Positions 55,128-64,000 of a DNA stretch of 64,000 nucleotides are shown piece by piece. The stretch is taken from positions 496,001 through 560,000 of the forward strand of contig NZ_JAJFZM010000002.1 of assembly GCF_020733705.1 (NCBI RefSeq). The letters are read 5' to 3'. The stretch comes from Nocardia australiensis. Its GTDB lineage: Bacteria; Actinomycetota; Actinomycetes; Mycobacteriales; Mycobacteriaceae. Within the stretch, counting starts at the first letter, position 1, and each line of letters opens with the position of its first letter. The notes beneath the pieces are model-generated. The model was given only the letters and a program-made list of their open reading frames with translations. It was not told the DNA's origin and ran no database searches. A program made the position numbers and the translations under genes.

Positions 55128-58100
55128 ACGAACCCATCGCGATCGTCGGTATGGCGGGCAGATTCCCCGGCGCCGACGACCTCGACGCTCTCTGGGACCT
55201 CCTGATCTCCGGTGGTACGGCGATACGTTCGGTACCTGCCCAGCGCTGGGACGTGGACACACCCCTGGACGGCGCCAAGCGCGTGCCGGCGATGGGCGGA
55301 TTCCTCGACGGGATCGACGAGTTCGACGCCGCACTGTTCGGTATCTCCCCGCGCGAGGCCAGAGACATCGATCCACAGCAGCGGCTCATGCTCGAAACCG
55401 CGTGGCGCGCATTGGAGGACGCGGGTATACCGGGACATACCCTGCGCGGCACACGCACCGGCGTCTACATCGGGGCGTCCTGGCACGACTACGAGACACT
55501 GCGCAAGCAACGGGGAATCGCCGCCACCCAACACAGCCTGGTCGGTACCGCACTCGATGTGATCGCCGCGCGCCTGTCGTATCGGCTCGGGCTCACCGGG
55601 CCCAGCCTCGTTGTCGAGACCGGGTGTTCGTCGGCGCTGGTGGCTCTCGACCTCGCGGTACGGGCCATTCGCACCGGCGACATCGAATCGGCCGTAGTCG
55701 GCGGCGTGAATCTCATTCTGGCTCCGGATATTTCGATCGGACTCACGCATTTCGGGGCGCTGTCTTCCGTCGGCCGCTGTGCTGCGTTCGGTGCGGGTGC
55801 GGATGGGTTCGTGCGTGGCGAAGGCGTGGCGGCGGTGTATCTCAAGCCGTTGCGCGCGGCGGTGCGCGATGGTGACAGGGTACGGGCGCTCATCACAGCC
55901 ACCGTGGTGAACAATGACGGCGGTGGCGAAAGCCTGGTCACGCCGAATGACGCGGGACAGCGGGACCTGCTGCACCGGGCCTACCACAACGTGGGACTCG
56001 ATCTCGATCGGCTGGCGTATGTCGAAGCGCACGGAACCGGAACGGGCCGGGGGGATCCCATCGAAGCCAGGGCGATCGGCGAGATACTGGCGCGGCCACG
56101 CGGATCGGCCGTCGGTCCGCTACCGATCGGATCGATCAAGACAAATATCGGACACCTGGAAGCGGCTGCCGGTATCGCAGGGCTGATCAAAGGCGTGCTG
56201 TGCCTGGAGCGCGGGGCGATTCCACCGAGCCTGCACGCACGGGAGCTCAATCCCGAGATCGCCTTCGATGCACTGAATGTGGCGGTAGTGCGCGAGCGGA
56301 TGGCCCTGCCCGAGGCCGGGCCGGTCTTTCTCGGCGTCAACTCCTTCGGCTGGGGCGGGACCAATGCCCACGCCGTATTGAGTCGGGCCGAACTCACACC
56401 GCACCGCACCGCATCCCCGACAGCGGGATCGATCGCGAAATGCGCGACAGTGGACCGTATTTCCAGTTCTGAGCTCGGTTTCGTGCCCATCTCCGCGCAC
56501 ACCGACGACGCGCTGCGTCAGCGCTGCCACGACATCGCCGACCTACTGGATGCCGACCCCAGTGCGGTGGGACCGGTGGCCACGGCCCTTGCCCGGCGGG
56601 CCCATCAACTACCCCGGCGCATCGCAGTGATCGGTACCGAACCCGGCCGAGTGACGGCGGAGCTGCGGAAGCACGCCACCAGCGCCACCGCCGAACAGCC
56701 CGCGGTCCTCGCCGGACGGATACGCGAAGCCGGTCGCGTGGCATTCGTCTTCCCAGGGCAAGGCGCGCAATGGCACGGCGTCGGCGCGGCGCTGTACGGC
56801 ACCGACCCGGCTTTCACCGCGATGGTGGACGAATGCGCCGCCGCGCTCGCACCGCACGTGGACTGGGATCCCCTCGCGGTCATTGCCGGTGCGGCCGGAC
56901 CGGATTGGCTCGACCACGTCGATCAGGTACAGCCGGTGCTGTGGGCGCTCTCACTCGGTATCGCCGCCATGTGGCGCAGCATGGGCATCGTTGCTGATCT
57001 CGTCATCGGTCACAGCCAAGGCGAGATCGCCGCGGCCACCCTGGCCGGTGCACTGGGTCTCACGGACGGTGCGCTCATAGTGGCGCGCCGAAGCGCCGCG
57101 TTGCGGGCGGTGGCGGGAAGCGGCCGGATGTTGGCGGTAGAACTCGCAAGCAACGAAATACCCTCGTGGATAGACGGTTTCGAGGACTCGGTGACACTCG
57201 CCGTGCACAACGGCCCGACCTCGTGCGTGCTGGCCGGGGACACCGATTCGATCGAGGCATTGCACGAGATCCTGTCAGCCGACGGTGTGTTCTGCCGCAT
57301 AGTCGCGGTCGACTACGCCTCACACGGTCCGCACATGAACCGGTTGCGTCCCGCACTGTCGGCGGCGCTCTCCGGGGTGACGTCCGGCCCGGGTTCGGTC
57401 GAGATGCGCTCCACGGTGACCGGGCGGCTGTGCGAACCCGGCGAGCTCGGTGGTGATTACTGGGTCGAGAACATCTGCTGCCCTGTATTGTTCGCCGACA
57501 CCATGGCGTCGGCATTCGACTCGGGCGTAACCCATGTGATCGAGATCAGCCCGCACCCAGTGCTGACCCCGGCCATCGAACAACTGGCCGCCACCCGGTC
57601 GAACCCGCCGGTGGTAGTGCCGTCGCTGTACCGTGACCGCGACCCGCTCGCCGAGATGCAGCGCAGTCGCGCCCGCGCCTACCTCAGCGGATTGCATCCC
57701 TTCGCCGACATTTCGGGCACAGCCTCGGTCACATTGCCGCCGTATCCCATGCAGCGCAGCTCGTTCTGGTTGCCTGCCGCCGAATCCGGCGGGCCGCAAG
57801 CGGGTGGACTGCGCGTTCCCGTGTACCCCAGTGTCGTGGAAATCGGTGCGTGGCACGCGAATACCTCGATAGCGCTCAACCACGCCAGCTGGCTCGATGA
57901 CCATCGCGTCGGTGATGCGGTCGTCGTGCCCGCCGCCATGATGATGGCGTTCGTGATAGCGGTCGCTCGGACCCGATACGGGCAGCAGCCCGCGGCGCTG
58001 CGGGTCGTCCGGTTCACCGATGCGCTGGCTTTGCCGGCGGCGCCGGTGCGCCTCGACGTGGCGCTGCGCGAGGACATTGCCGGCGGAGCGAGTTTCGAAC

Positions 58101-61100
58101 TCCGGTCACTCGCCGAGACGGCCGAGAGCTGGACCACCCACGCACGAGGCCAGGTGATGCACACCGTCGAACCCGTGGACATGCCAGAGCTGCCCGGCGA
58201 TACCCAGCCCGAGGCAGCGGTGTCCGGTGAGGCAGTGCCCGGGGCAGCCGTCTCCGGCGCGGACTTCTACCGGCTGTGCGCGCGCCGCGGACTGAACTAC
58301 GGCCCCGAGTTCCAAGGAGTACGGACGATTCAGCCCGTCGACGGTGGTGTCGTCGCCACGATCGAACTCGGCGAGCAGTGTCGGGCACAGTTGTATCGGG
58401 GCGAGCTGCACACGGCGCTGATCGACAGCGCGATGCAAGCGGCCTTGGCCTTGTTCGACGACACACGCACCGTTGTACCGGTGGCGGTCGAGGAGCTGCG
58501 CCTGTACGCCGAACCGGACGAGTTCATCGACACCGCACGGGTATACGCGGTCCGGCGCTCCGACACCTCCGCAGACATCCATCTGTTCGACGAACGGCGC
58601 ACCCCGCTCGCCACGATTCGCGGGCTCGAACTGGCCGCGATCGACGACAGCGACACGCCGATTCGCCGATTCGACCGGGAGTTTCGGTTCGTGCTGCGTG
58701 CGGCCGAGGCCGACGGCTCGAGGGCGACTGGTTTGGAGGCTGACGGTTCATGCGGGACCGGTGCTGATGTCGTCGTGCTGGACGGTGATGCGACCTGGCA
58801 TGCGGCCTTGGCCGAAGCGCTGCGTCGGCGCGGTGCGCGGGTGCACACCGGCGGCTCTGTCCACGCGGGCGGCGTGCTCGTATATTGCGTTTCCGCAGGT
58901 GATCTCGATGCCCAGAGAGATCGGCTCGTGGCCCTCGCGGATGTAGTGCGCGCGGGCACGAGCACCGGGTCGACGCCGCTGCGGCTGGTCGTCATGACGG
59001 TGCACGCCCAATCGGCCACACCGGATGATCGCCCGGATCCGGGGAGCGCGATGTTCTGGGGCTTCGTCCGTGTCCTGCGGCGCGAACACCCTGAACTGTC
59101 CGCCACGGTCGTCGATATCGCAGGTGTGCACGAGATCGACGACTGCGCGGCCGAACTCTTGGCCGCGCCCGGCGAAGATCAGGTGGTGCTGCGCGCCGGG
59201 CGTCGTTACATCGGACGGCTGGAACAGGGCGAAATCAATGGCAGTGCGGGGCTGCGTCCATGGCGCGCACAGCACTGTCCCTTCCGGTTGCAGTCAGCCA
59301 CCGGGCGGCATTGGGACGGTCTGCGCTTCGTGCCGCTGTCGGTGCGTCCACCTGGTCCGGGCGAGGTGCTAGTCGAAATCGATGCGGCGGCAGTGAATTT
59401 CATCGACGTGATGAAGGCGGCGGGCACCTATCCGGACAGCTCGGCCGGGGCGGGGGAGTTCGGTGTCGAAGGAGCGGGTGTGGTCCGCCGGGTAGGCCCA
59501 GGGGTGACGAACCGGGCCGTCGGCGATCGAGTGATCGCGTGCGGATTCGGTGCGATCGGCTCACATCTCACAGTTCGTGCCGACCACACCGCGCCGATCC
59601 CGGCCGAGATGACGGTCGAGAACGCGGCGGCGCTGCCGATGGTGACGACCACGGCCTGGTATGCACTGGCGACGCTGGGGCGGGTAGCTCCAGGCGAGAC
59701 GGTGCTCATCCATTCCGGGACGGGTGGATTGGGGCTCGCCGCCATCGGGATCGCGCGCCGCCTCGGCGCACGAGTGCTCGCCACCGCCGGTTCGGCTGAA
59801 CGTCGCGACTACCTGCGCCGCGTGCATGGCATCGATCACGTCTTCGATTCCCGCGGACTGACCTGGGCCGATGAGGTTCGGGCCGCGACCGGCGGGCGGG
59901 GTGTCGACGTCGTGCTCAACTCCCTGTCCGGGGTCGCCATCGATCTGGGTCTCCAGCTGCTCGCCGAGGACGGCCGCTTCCTCGAAGTGGGAAAGAAGGA
60001 CATCTACGCGAATCGGTGGCTGGGTTCGCGGGCCTTCACCAAGGGAATCGGCTTTCTGGCAGTCGATCTGGCCGGAATGATGATTCGCCGCCCGGATCGG
60101 TTCGCGGCGGCTTTGCGCGAAGCCTGGCAGCTGATCCTGGACGGCGGCCTCACGCCGCTGCCCACCTCGGTGCACGACCTAGCCGAGGCACCGGAGGTGC
60201 TGCGGCGAATGGCCCGTGGAGATCACATCGGCAAGTTCGTACTCAGCCGTCCGGCGACGGTATCCCGCATTGTTCCCGAACCTATGCCGGACGGCCGATT
60301 CCGGGCGGACGGGACCTATCTCGTCACCGGCGGTCACGGCGCGTTGGGACGCAGCCTCGCACACTGGTTGCTCATGCACGGTGCCGGACGCGTGGTGCTG
60401 GTCGGGCGCAGCGCCCCCGACGGGCCGATCCCACTGCGGGACTTCGATCTCGAGCTGCCGCTCCACCAGCGGGCATCGGTGGTCAGCCGACGTGTCGACG
60501 TTTCCGATCGGGAATCGCTTGCTGTGGTATTGGATTCGATTCGGGCCGAAGCACCGCCATTGCGCGGGATCTTCCACGCCGCTGGAATCCTCGACGACGC
60601 CACCGTGCTCGGACTGTCCGCCGGACAAGTGGAACGCGTACTACGGCCGAAGATCGACGGTGCGCGCCACCTGGACGAGCTGACCGCGGACGATCCACTG
60701 GACCTGTTCGTCCTGTTCTCCTCGGCCGCCGCGCTCATCGGAAACCCCGGACAATCGGCCTACGCCGCCGCGAACGCCTATCTCGACGCGCTCGCCGTTG
60801 CCCGTCGCCACGATGGCCGGCCGGGGCTGAGCATCCAGTGGGGACCATTCGCCGAGATCGGACTGGCTGCCGCACAGGACAATCGAGGAACCCGGCTGGC
60901 CGCTCACGGTATGGACAGCATCACAGCGGCCGAGGCTTGGGTGGCGCTCGCTGGATTCCTCGCCGAGGATCGTCAGGTTGTCAGCTACCTGTCCTTCGAT
61001 GTGCGCCGATGGTTCGACGCCTATCCCGACTGCGCCGCGCAGCCCAGCTGGAAAGCCTTGCGGCGCCGGGCCGATACCGGCGGCAAGCGAATGGCGGTCA

Positions 61101-61408
61101 GCGAGTTCCGTTCGGCGCTGACCGAAGTCGCCGAAGCCGAACGGCCCCGCCTGATCCTGGGCAAGGTTGTCGAAATCGCTGCGGGTGTACTGCGAATGGC
61201 ACCGGAGGATCTCGACACCCAGACGCCATTGCGAGCGATGGGCCTGGATTCGCTTATGAGCCTGGAACTGCGCAACAAACTCGAATCCAACTTCGCACTG
61301 CGGCTTTCGCCGACGCTGCTGTGGACCTACGGTACGGCCGAAGCGCTCGCCACCGCCTTGGGAGACCAAATTGCGCACGTGCACGGGGAGCTGATGCCCT
61401 CCCTATGA
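55124..61408 (+). CDS. Type I polyketide synthase, KS-AT-DH-ER-KR-ACP (second)
   Basis: A second fully reducing PKS of 2094 residues, from ATG 55124 overlapping the previous stop; the open frame from 54647 is not coding. KS: Cys168 in ETGCSSALVALD (Gly for the usual Ala), His in VEAHGTGTGRGDP and KTNIGHLEAA. AT: Ser631 in GHSQGEIAAAT and a YASH motif, both methylmalonyl-type. DH: His927 in DDHRVGDAVVVP, where the Gly of HxxxG is Asp; Asp1101 in TALIDSAMQAA; activity uncertain. ER: HSGTGGLGLAAI near 1528. KR: TGGHGALGRSLA near 1733, Tyr1880 in SAYAAANAYLD, LDD present. ACP: Ser2043 in MGLDSLMSLEL. No thioesterase. Probably acts after or beside the first PKS. Confidence 0.95.
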   Translation: MNEPIAIVGMAGRFPGADDLDALWDLLISGGTAIRSVPAQRWDVDTPLDGAKRVPAMGGFLDGIDEFDAALFGISPREARDIDPQQRLMLETAWRALEDAGIPGHTLRGTRTGVYIGASWHDYETLRKQRGIAATQHSLVGTALDVIAARLSYRLGLTGPSLVVETGCSSALVALDLAVRAIRTGDIESAVVGGVNLILAPDISIGLTHFGALSSVGRCAAFGAGADGFVRGEGVAAVYLKPLRAAVRDGDRVRALITATVVNNDGGGESLVTPNDAGQRDLLHRAYHNVGLDLDRLAYVEAHGTGTGRGDPIEARAIGEILARPRGSAVGPLPIGSIKTNIGHLEAAAGIAGLIKGVLCLERGAIPPSLHARELNPEIAFDALNVAVVRERMALPEAGPVFLGVNSFGWGGTNAHAVLSRAELTPHRTASPTAGSIAKCATVDRISSSELGFVPISAHTDDALRQRCHDIADLLDADPSAVGPVATALARRAHQLPRRIAVIGTEPGRVTAELRKHATSATAEQPAVLAGRIREAGRVAFVFPGQGAQWHGVGAALYGTDPAFTAMVDECAAALAPHVDWDPLAVIAGAAGPDWLDHVDQVQPVLWALSLGIAAMWRSMGIVADLVIGHSQGEIAAATLAGALGLTDGALIVARRSAALRAVAGSGRMLAVELASNEIPSWIDGFEDSVTLAVHNGPTSCVLAGDTDSIEALHEILSADGVFCRIVAVDYASHGPHMNRLRPALSAALSGVTSGPGSVEMRSTVTGRLCEPGELGGDYWVENICCPVLFADTMASAFDSGVTHVIEISPHPVLTPAIEQLAATRSNPPVVVPSLYRDRDPLAEMQRSRARAYLSGLHPFADISGTASVTLPPYPMQRSSFWLPAAESGGPQAGGLRVPVYPSVVEIGAWHANTSIALNHASWLDDHRVGDAVVVPAAMMMAFVIAVARTRYGQQPAALRVVRFTDALALPAAPVRLDVALREDIAGGASFELRSLAETAESWTTHARGQVMHTVEPVDMPELPGDTQPEAAVSGEAVPGAAVSGADFYRLCARRGLNYGPEFQGVRTIQPVDGGVVATIELGEQCRAQLYRGELHTALIDSAMQAALALFDDTRTVVPVAVEELRLYAEPDEFIDTARVYAVRRSDTSADIHLFDERRTPLATIRGLELAAIDDSDTPIRRFDREFRFVLRAAEADGSRATGLEADGSCGTGADVVVLDGDATWHAALAEALRRRGARVHTGGSVHAGGVLVYCVSAGDLDAQRDRLVALADVVRAGTSTGSTPLRLVVMTVHAQSATPDDRPDPGSAMFWGFVRVLRREHPELSATVVDIAGVHEIDDCAAELLAAPGEDQVVLRAGRRYIGRLEQGEINGSAGLRPWRAQHCPFRLQSATGRHWDGLRFVPLSVRPPGPGEVLVEIDAAAVNFIDVMKAAGTYPDSSAGAGEFGVEGAGVVRRVGPGVTNRAVGDRVIACGFGAIGSHLTVRADHTAPIPAEMTVENAAALPMVTTTAWYALATLGRVAPGETVLIHSGTGGLGLAAIGIARRLGARVLATAGSAERRDYLRRVHGIDHVFDSRGLTWADEVRAATGGRGVDVVLNSLSGVAIDLGLQLLAEDGRFLEVGKKDIYANRWLGSRAFTKGIGFLAVDLAGMMIRRPDRFAAALREAWQLILDGGLTPLPTSVHDLAEAPEVLRRMARGDHIGKFVLSRPATVSRIVPEPMPDGRFRADGTYLVTGGHGALGRSLAHWLLMHGAGRVVLVGRSAPDGPIPLRDFDLELPLHQRASVVSRRVDVSDRESLAVVLDSIRAEAPPLRGIFHAAGILDDATVLGLSAGQVERVLRPKIDGARHLDELTADDPLDLFVLFSSAAALIGNPGQSAYAAANAYLDALAVARRHDGRPGLSIQWGPFAEIGLAAAQDNRGTRLAAHGMDSITAAEAWVALAGFLAEDRQVVSYLSFDVRRWFDAYPDCAAQPSWKALRRRADTGGKRMAVSEFRSALTEVAEAERPRLILGKVVEIAAGVLRMAPEDLDTQTPLRAMGLDSLMSLELRNKLESNFALRLSPTLLWTYGTAEALATALGDQIAHVHGELMPSL

Positions 61409-61425
61409 ACATCAGGAGAGACAGT

Positions 61426-62895
61426 ATGGACGAACCGGATACTGGCGTACGGCAGGGTGCCGCATTGCGCCGTGCCACCGAGACCATCAAGCGGTTGCGT
61501 GCAGAACTGGACCAGCGCTCCGAGACGGGGCCGATCGCGGTCGTCGGTGCCGGATTGCGGCTCGCGGGCGGGATCGGCAACCTCGACGACTACTGGTCGG
61601 CGCTGCTCGAGGGTCGCGACCTGATCGGCGAGATGCCCATGCACCGCCGCTGGCCCTTCGAGGACGAGTGGGCGCAACTGCCGCTGCGCGGTGGCTTCAT
61701 CCCCGACGCTCTCGATTTCGATCCGGAGTTCTTCGGCATCACCCCCCGTGCGGCGCAGGCCATCGACCCGCAGCATCGCCTGCTGCTGGAGGTCGCATGG
61801 GAAGCCTTGTGCGACAGCAGGATCGACCCGGTCGAGCTGCGTGGGGAGCAGGTCGGTACCTTTGTCGGCATCACCGGCCGTCAGGACTACGCCGACTGGG
61901 CCCGGCAGTACGCCGACGCGCACTGGGCACTCGGCAACGGTCACAGCTTCGCTCCTGGGCGGATCGCCTACACCTTCGGATTCACCGGGCCTGCGGTCGC
62001 TTTCGACACCGCATGCTCCTCCGCGATGGTGGCGATCGTCCACGCCGTGCAGTCGCTGCGGCGCGGTGAAGTCGAGATCGCATTGGCCGGTGGCGTCAAT
62101 CTCATCCTGGCGCCCGGATCCACCCGCGCGATAGATCGGACCGGCTCGCTGTCACCGGACGGCCTGTGCCGGACTTTCGACGCGCGCGCCAACGGATTCG
62201 TGCGTGGTGAGGGGTGTTCCCTGCTCGTGCTCAAACGACTGGCAGACGCGCAACGTGACCGCGATTCGATCCTCGGCGTGATACGCGGTGTCGCGATGAA
62301 CCAGGACGGCCGGACGTCGGGATTCAGTGCGCCGAACGCCGAAGCGCAGCGTCGGGTGATCGAAGCCGCCCTCGCCGACGCCGGGTGCGGCGCAGCCGAT
62401 CTCGGTCTGGTCGAGGCCCATGGCACGGGAACCTCGCTGGGCGATCCGATCGAAATGAGTGCGATCGTGGCGGCGCTCGCCGCCCGCAATGGTGCGAGGC
62501 CCCTCCACGTCGGCTCGGTGAAGACAAACTTCGGTCATCTGGAAGGGGCGTCCGGAGCGGTCGGCCTGGTGAAGGCCCTGCTGACGGTCCGGGAGCGAAT
62601 GATCCCGCCGCTGGTGCACTTCGACACCCTCAATCCCCGAATCGAGTTGAACGGACACGATATTCGCACTTCGGGCCGGGCCGTGCCGTGGTTGACGCCC
62701 GAATGCGGTTCGATGGCCGGAGTGAGTTCGTTCGGGATCATCGGCACCAATGCCCATATCGTGGTCGGCCCCGCCCCGCAGGGAGACGATCGAATACCGC
62801 CTCGGGCAGCTCTACCCCGACCACAGTGGCGTCGTGTGCCATGTGTTCCCGCGTTCCTGGGTGACGCTCCGCCCGGATACACCGTATCCGCATAG
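61426..62895 (+). CDS. Stand-alone ketosynthase with N-terminal docking helix (truncated PKS or Pks15-like)
   Basis: A 489-residue protein made of a short N-terminal charged helix (ALRRATETIKRLRAELDQRS, a coiled-coil docking-type helix) and one complete ketosynthase. Cys197 in DTACSSAMVAIV, His in VEAHGTGTSLGDP and KTNFGHLEGASG are intact. After NAHIVVGP the sequence soon ends with an unrelated-looking tail (PPRAALPRPQWRRV...) and no AT follows. The start ATG 61426 has AGGAGAG upstream; ATG 61405 overlapping the PKS stop is the alternative. Mycobacterial Pks15 is a comparable KS-only protein, arising by splitting of a larger PKS. Either a truncated module or a real ketosynthase working in trans. 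Confidence 0.88.
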   Translation: MDEPDTGVRQGAALRRATETIKRLRAELDQRSETGPIAVVGAGLRLAGGIGNLDDYWSALLEGRDLIGEMPMHRRWPFEDEWAQLPLRGGFIPDALDFDPEFFGITPRAAQAIDPQHRLLLEVAWEALCDSRIDPVELRGEQVGTFVGITGRQDYADWARQYADAHWALGNGHSFAPGRIAYTFGFTGPAVAFDTACSSAMVAIVHAVQSLRRGEVEIALAGGVNLILAPGSTRAIDRTGSLSPDGLCRTFDARANGFVRGEGCSLLVLKRLADAQRDRDSILGVIRGVAMNQDGRTSGFSAPNAEAQRRVIEAALADAGCGAADLGLVEAHGTGTSLGDPIEMSAIVAALAARNGARPLHVGSVKTNFGHLEGASGAVGLVKALLTVRERMIPPLVHFDTLNPRIELNGHDIRTSGRAVPWLTPECGSMAGVSSFGIIGTNAHIVVGPAPQGDDRIPPRAALPRPQWRRVPCVPAFLGDAPPGYTVSA

Positions 62896-63380
62896 CCTTC
62901 GCGTGAGAAGTGATCTGCGAGCCGCCCCGGTTTGAGGACCGGCGACGATCTCAGCATCTGGATCTCGCTTCTGTGCAGGCTCGTGTCCGGTCCGGTCCAG
63001 TTGGCACCCGGAGGCCAGGCGTCGGCGCTGGTTTTCGCGGTCGATGTACACAACATTCCGCCCGAGCAGTGTCGGCGGGTGCCGGCGCCGGGCTACGGAC
63101 CTACCCGCCCGACAACACCGCATCGTGGTACCTCGAGCGCGCCGCGACAGCGTGCAGTAGTGCGCAGGTGACCACGACCCGACTGAGGTTCCATGCCGTC
63201 GTTGCGGGCGCTGGCGGCAATTTGCCAAGCGGCGACGGGCTTCGTTGCGGCACCGCCGATTACGACGTGGTCACGAGAAATGCACTATCCCTGACGTCGC
63301 GGGCGCGGCCACGGAAGATTGGATAGCCACCACCCGAATCCGGACCGGCCCAAGAGCCGGTCGACCCATCGGAGGGGATT
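62896..63380. other. Gene-free spacer after the PKS operon
   Basis: Nothing convincing is coded here. Open frames of 80-140 residues exist on both strands but show neither family features nor good starts. This is where the remaining domains of the third PKS would be expected, and none are recognisable. No strong hairpin with a T run is seen; the end of the operon transcript is not defined. GGAGGGGATT at 63371 belongs to the next gene. Confidence 0.4.
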
Positions 63381-64000
63381 ATGGTCGATTCCCTTTTTGC
63401 TGACGTGTCCGAGTTCCAAGTACCGGTCAACGACTCTTACCCGTATCAGATCTTCTCGTTTCGCTCCAACGACGGGACCTACCAAGACCACAAGTTCTCC
63501 ACCAACTATGCCTGGGCTGCCCGAGCCGCCGACACCGGGCGAATAGCCTGCTTCATCGTCTACTTCTACTGGCGACCGAACTGGCTCGACACCGTCGACA
63601 CCCACAGGAGCATGGTCGGCCAAGCGGGTGGGCCGCACCCGAAGATGATCTCCATGATCGATGTCGAATCGGGCGGCAGCCCCGGTGGGGACCAATCCGA
63701 CGGCATCAACCGCGCCTACTGGCGGCTGGCCGACTGGCTGGGCTCGACCCGCCGGGTCATCGGTTACGCCAACCTGCCCGATTTCAACAGCATGTGGCCC
63801 GTGCGCCCGGACGGTCTCAACATGATCGGCGCCGGCTACGGCAGCAACCCTGACCTGCCCGGCCAGATCGCGCACCAGTACACCGACGGCCAGGGTTATG
63901 GTGGCGGCCTGCCAGAGGGCGCTCCGCCCTTCGGGAACTGCGATATGAACTCCGCCGACGGCTTTTCGCCTGAGGACTTCGCCAATCAGGTCGGCGTCGG
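63381..64000 (+). CDS. GH25-like (lysozyme-fold) phage-type protein, partial
   Basis: The first 206 codons of a gene running beyond the window. It begins VDSLFADVSEFQVPVNDSY; the DVSEFQ opening and the later MISMIDVESGG are the beta-barrel motifs of GH25-type lysozymes (Asp and the Asp-x-Glu pair). IGAGYGSNPDLPGQIAHQYTDG near residue 155 and GNCDMNSADGFSPEDF near 190 occur in mycobacteriophage and Gordonia/Nocardia phage tail or lysin proteins. The start has GGAGGGG. It may be a cell-wall hydrolase acquired from a phage; whether it is active, and what its C-terminus adds, cannot be told from the partial sequence. Confidence 0.7.
   Translation, partial: MVDSLFADVSEFQVPVNDSYPYQIFSFRSNDGTYQDHKFSTNYAWAARAADTGRIACFIVYFYWRPNWLDTVDTHRSMVGQAGGPHPKMISMIDVESGGSPGGDQSDGINRAYWRLADWLGSTRRVIGYANLPDFNSMWPVRPDGLNMIGAGYGSNPDLPGQIAHQYTDGQGYGGGLPEGAPPFGNCDMNSADGFSPEDFANQVGV

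Noticed and set aside
60016..61425. Long N-terminal extension of the stand-alone ketosynthase
   Set aside because: It overlaps the second PKS in another frame and is Arg/Gly/Pro-rich; the ATG at 61426 has a good ribosome binding site and precedes the docking helix.
1..64000. CRISPR arrays, tRNA or rRNA genes
   Set aside because: No regularly spaced repeats, clover-leaf-like segments or rRNA-like sequence were noticed on reading; short direct repeats such as GGCATCTGTC/GGCATCCGTC near the start are too few.

Overview
The window is GC-rich DNA with tightly packed, often overlapping genes. Its protein families are typical of mycolic-acid actinomycetes: mycobacterial-type acyl-CoA enzymes, an Mtb12-like lipoprotein, large mycobacterial-style type I PKSs, a PptH-like phosphoesterase and a zinc-finger serine resolvase. 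A Nocardia or close relative (Rhodococcus/Mycobacterium group) fits best; this is inferred from family resemblance and composition only.

Layout. (1) 254-8973, + strand: a catabolic operon with a VOC-domain protein, one HyuA-type and two HyuB-type hydantoinase/oxoprolinase subunits, an AstE/AspA-type zinc hydrolase and an M20 amidohydrolase. (2) about 8976-16980: a decayed Tn3-family transposon with near-identical inverted ends, a zinc-finger serine resolvase with a likely res site, a broken transposase (two frameshifts and a stop) and, as cargo, a DUF4132 protein with a small partner. Its right end cuts an IS110-type transposase whose other half is not at the left end. (3) 17668-18233: a frameshifted unknown gene. 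(4) 18306-27588, - strand: acyl-CoA dehydrogenase, AMP-forming ligase, MaoC hydratase, biotin-dependent carboxylase (two subunits), a CaiB/AMACR-type enzyme and a hotdog thioesterase, controlled by a divergent TetR regulator at 27738 with a palindromic operator between. This set fits activation, desaturation, carboxylation and hydration of a methyl-branched acid. (5) 28773-36893, + strand: proline catabolism (P5C dehydrogenase, proline dehydrogenase), then an ABC uptake system, a proline-racemase-family enzyme, an ornithine-cyclodeaminase-family enzyme and a GntR regulator, probably feeding a hydroxyproline or proline derivative into proline breakdown. (6) 36995-41825, - strand: an SRPBCC protein, a MacB/FtsX-type ABC exporter, an Mtb12-like lipoprotein and a SnoaL-like protein. 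(7) 42166-62895, + strand: a ten-gene polyketide operon in which almost every junction is a 4-base overlap: a fully reducing PKS, a PptH-like phosphopantetheine hydrolase, two small unknown proteins, a Baeyer-Villiger monooxygenase, a methyltransferase, an FAD epoxidase-type oxidoreductase, an exported epoxide-hydrolase-like protein, a second fully reducing PKS and a ketosynthase-only protein. (8) 63381-64000: the start of a GH25-like, phage-type protein that runs off the window.

The most notable points are the phosphopantetheine-hydrolase-like enzyme coupled to a PKS gene, the PKS tailoring set ending in a lone ketosynthase with a docking helix, and the DUF4132 pair carried by a Tn3-family element.
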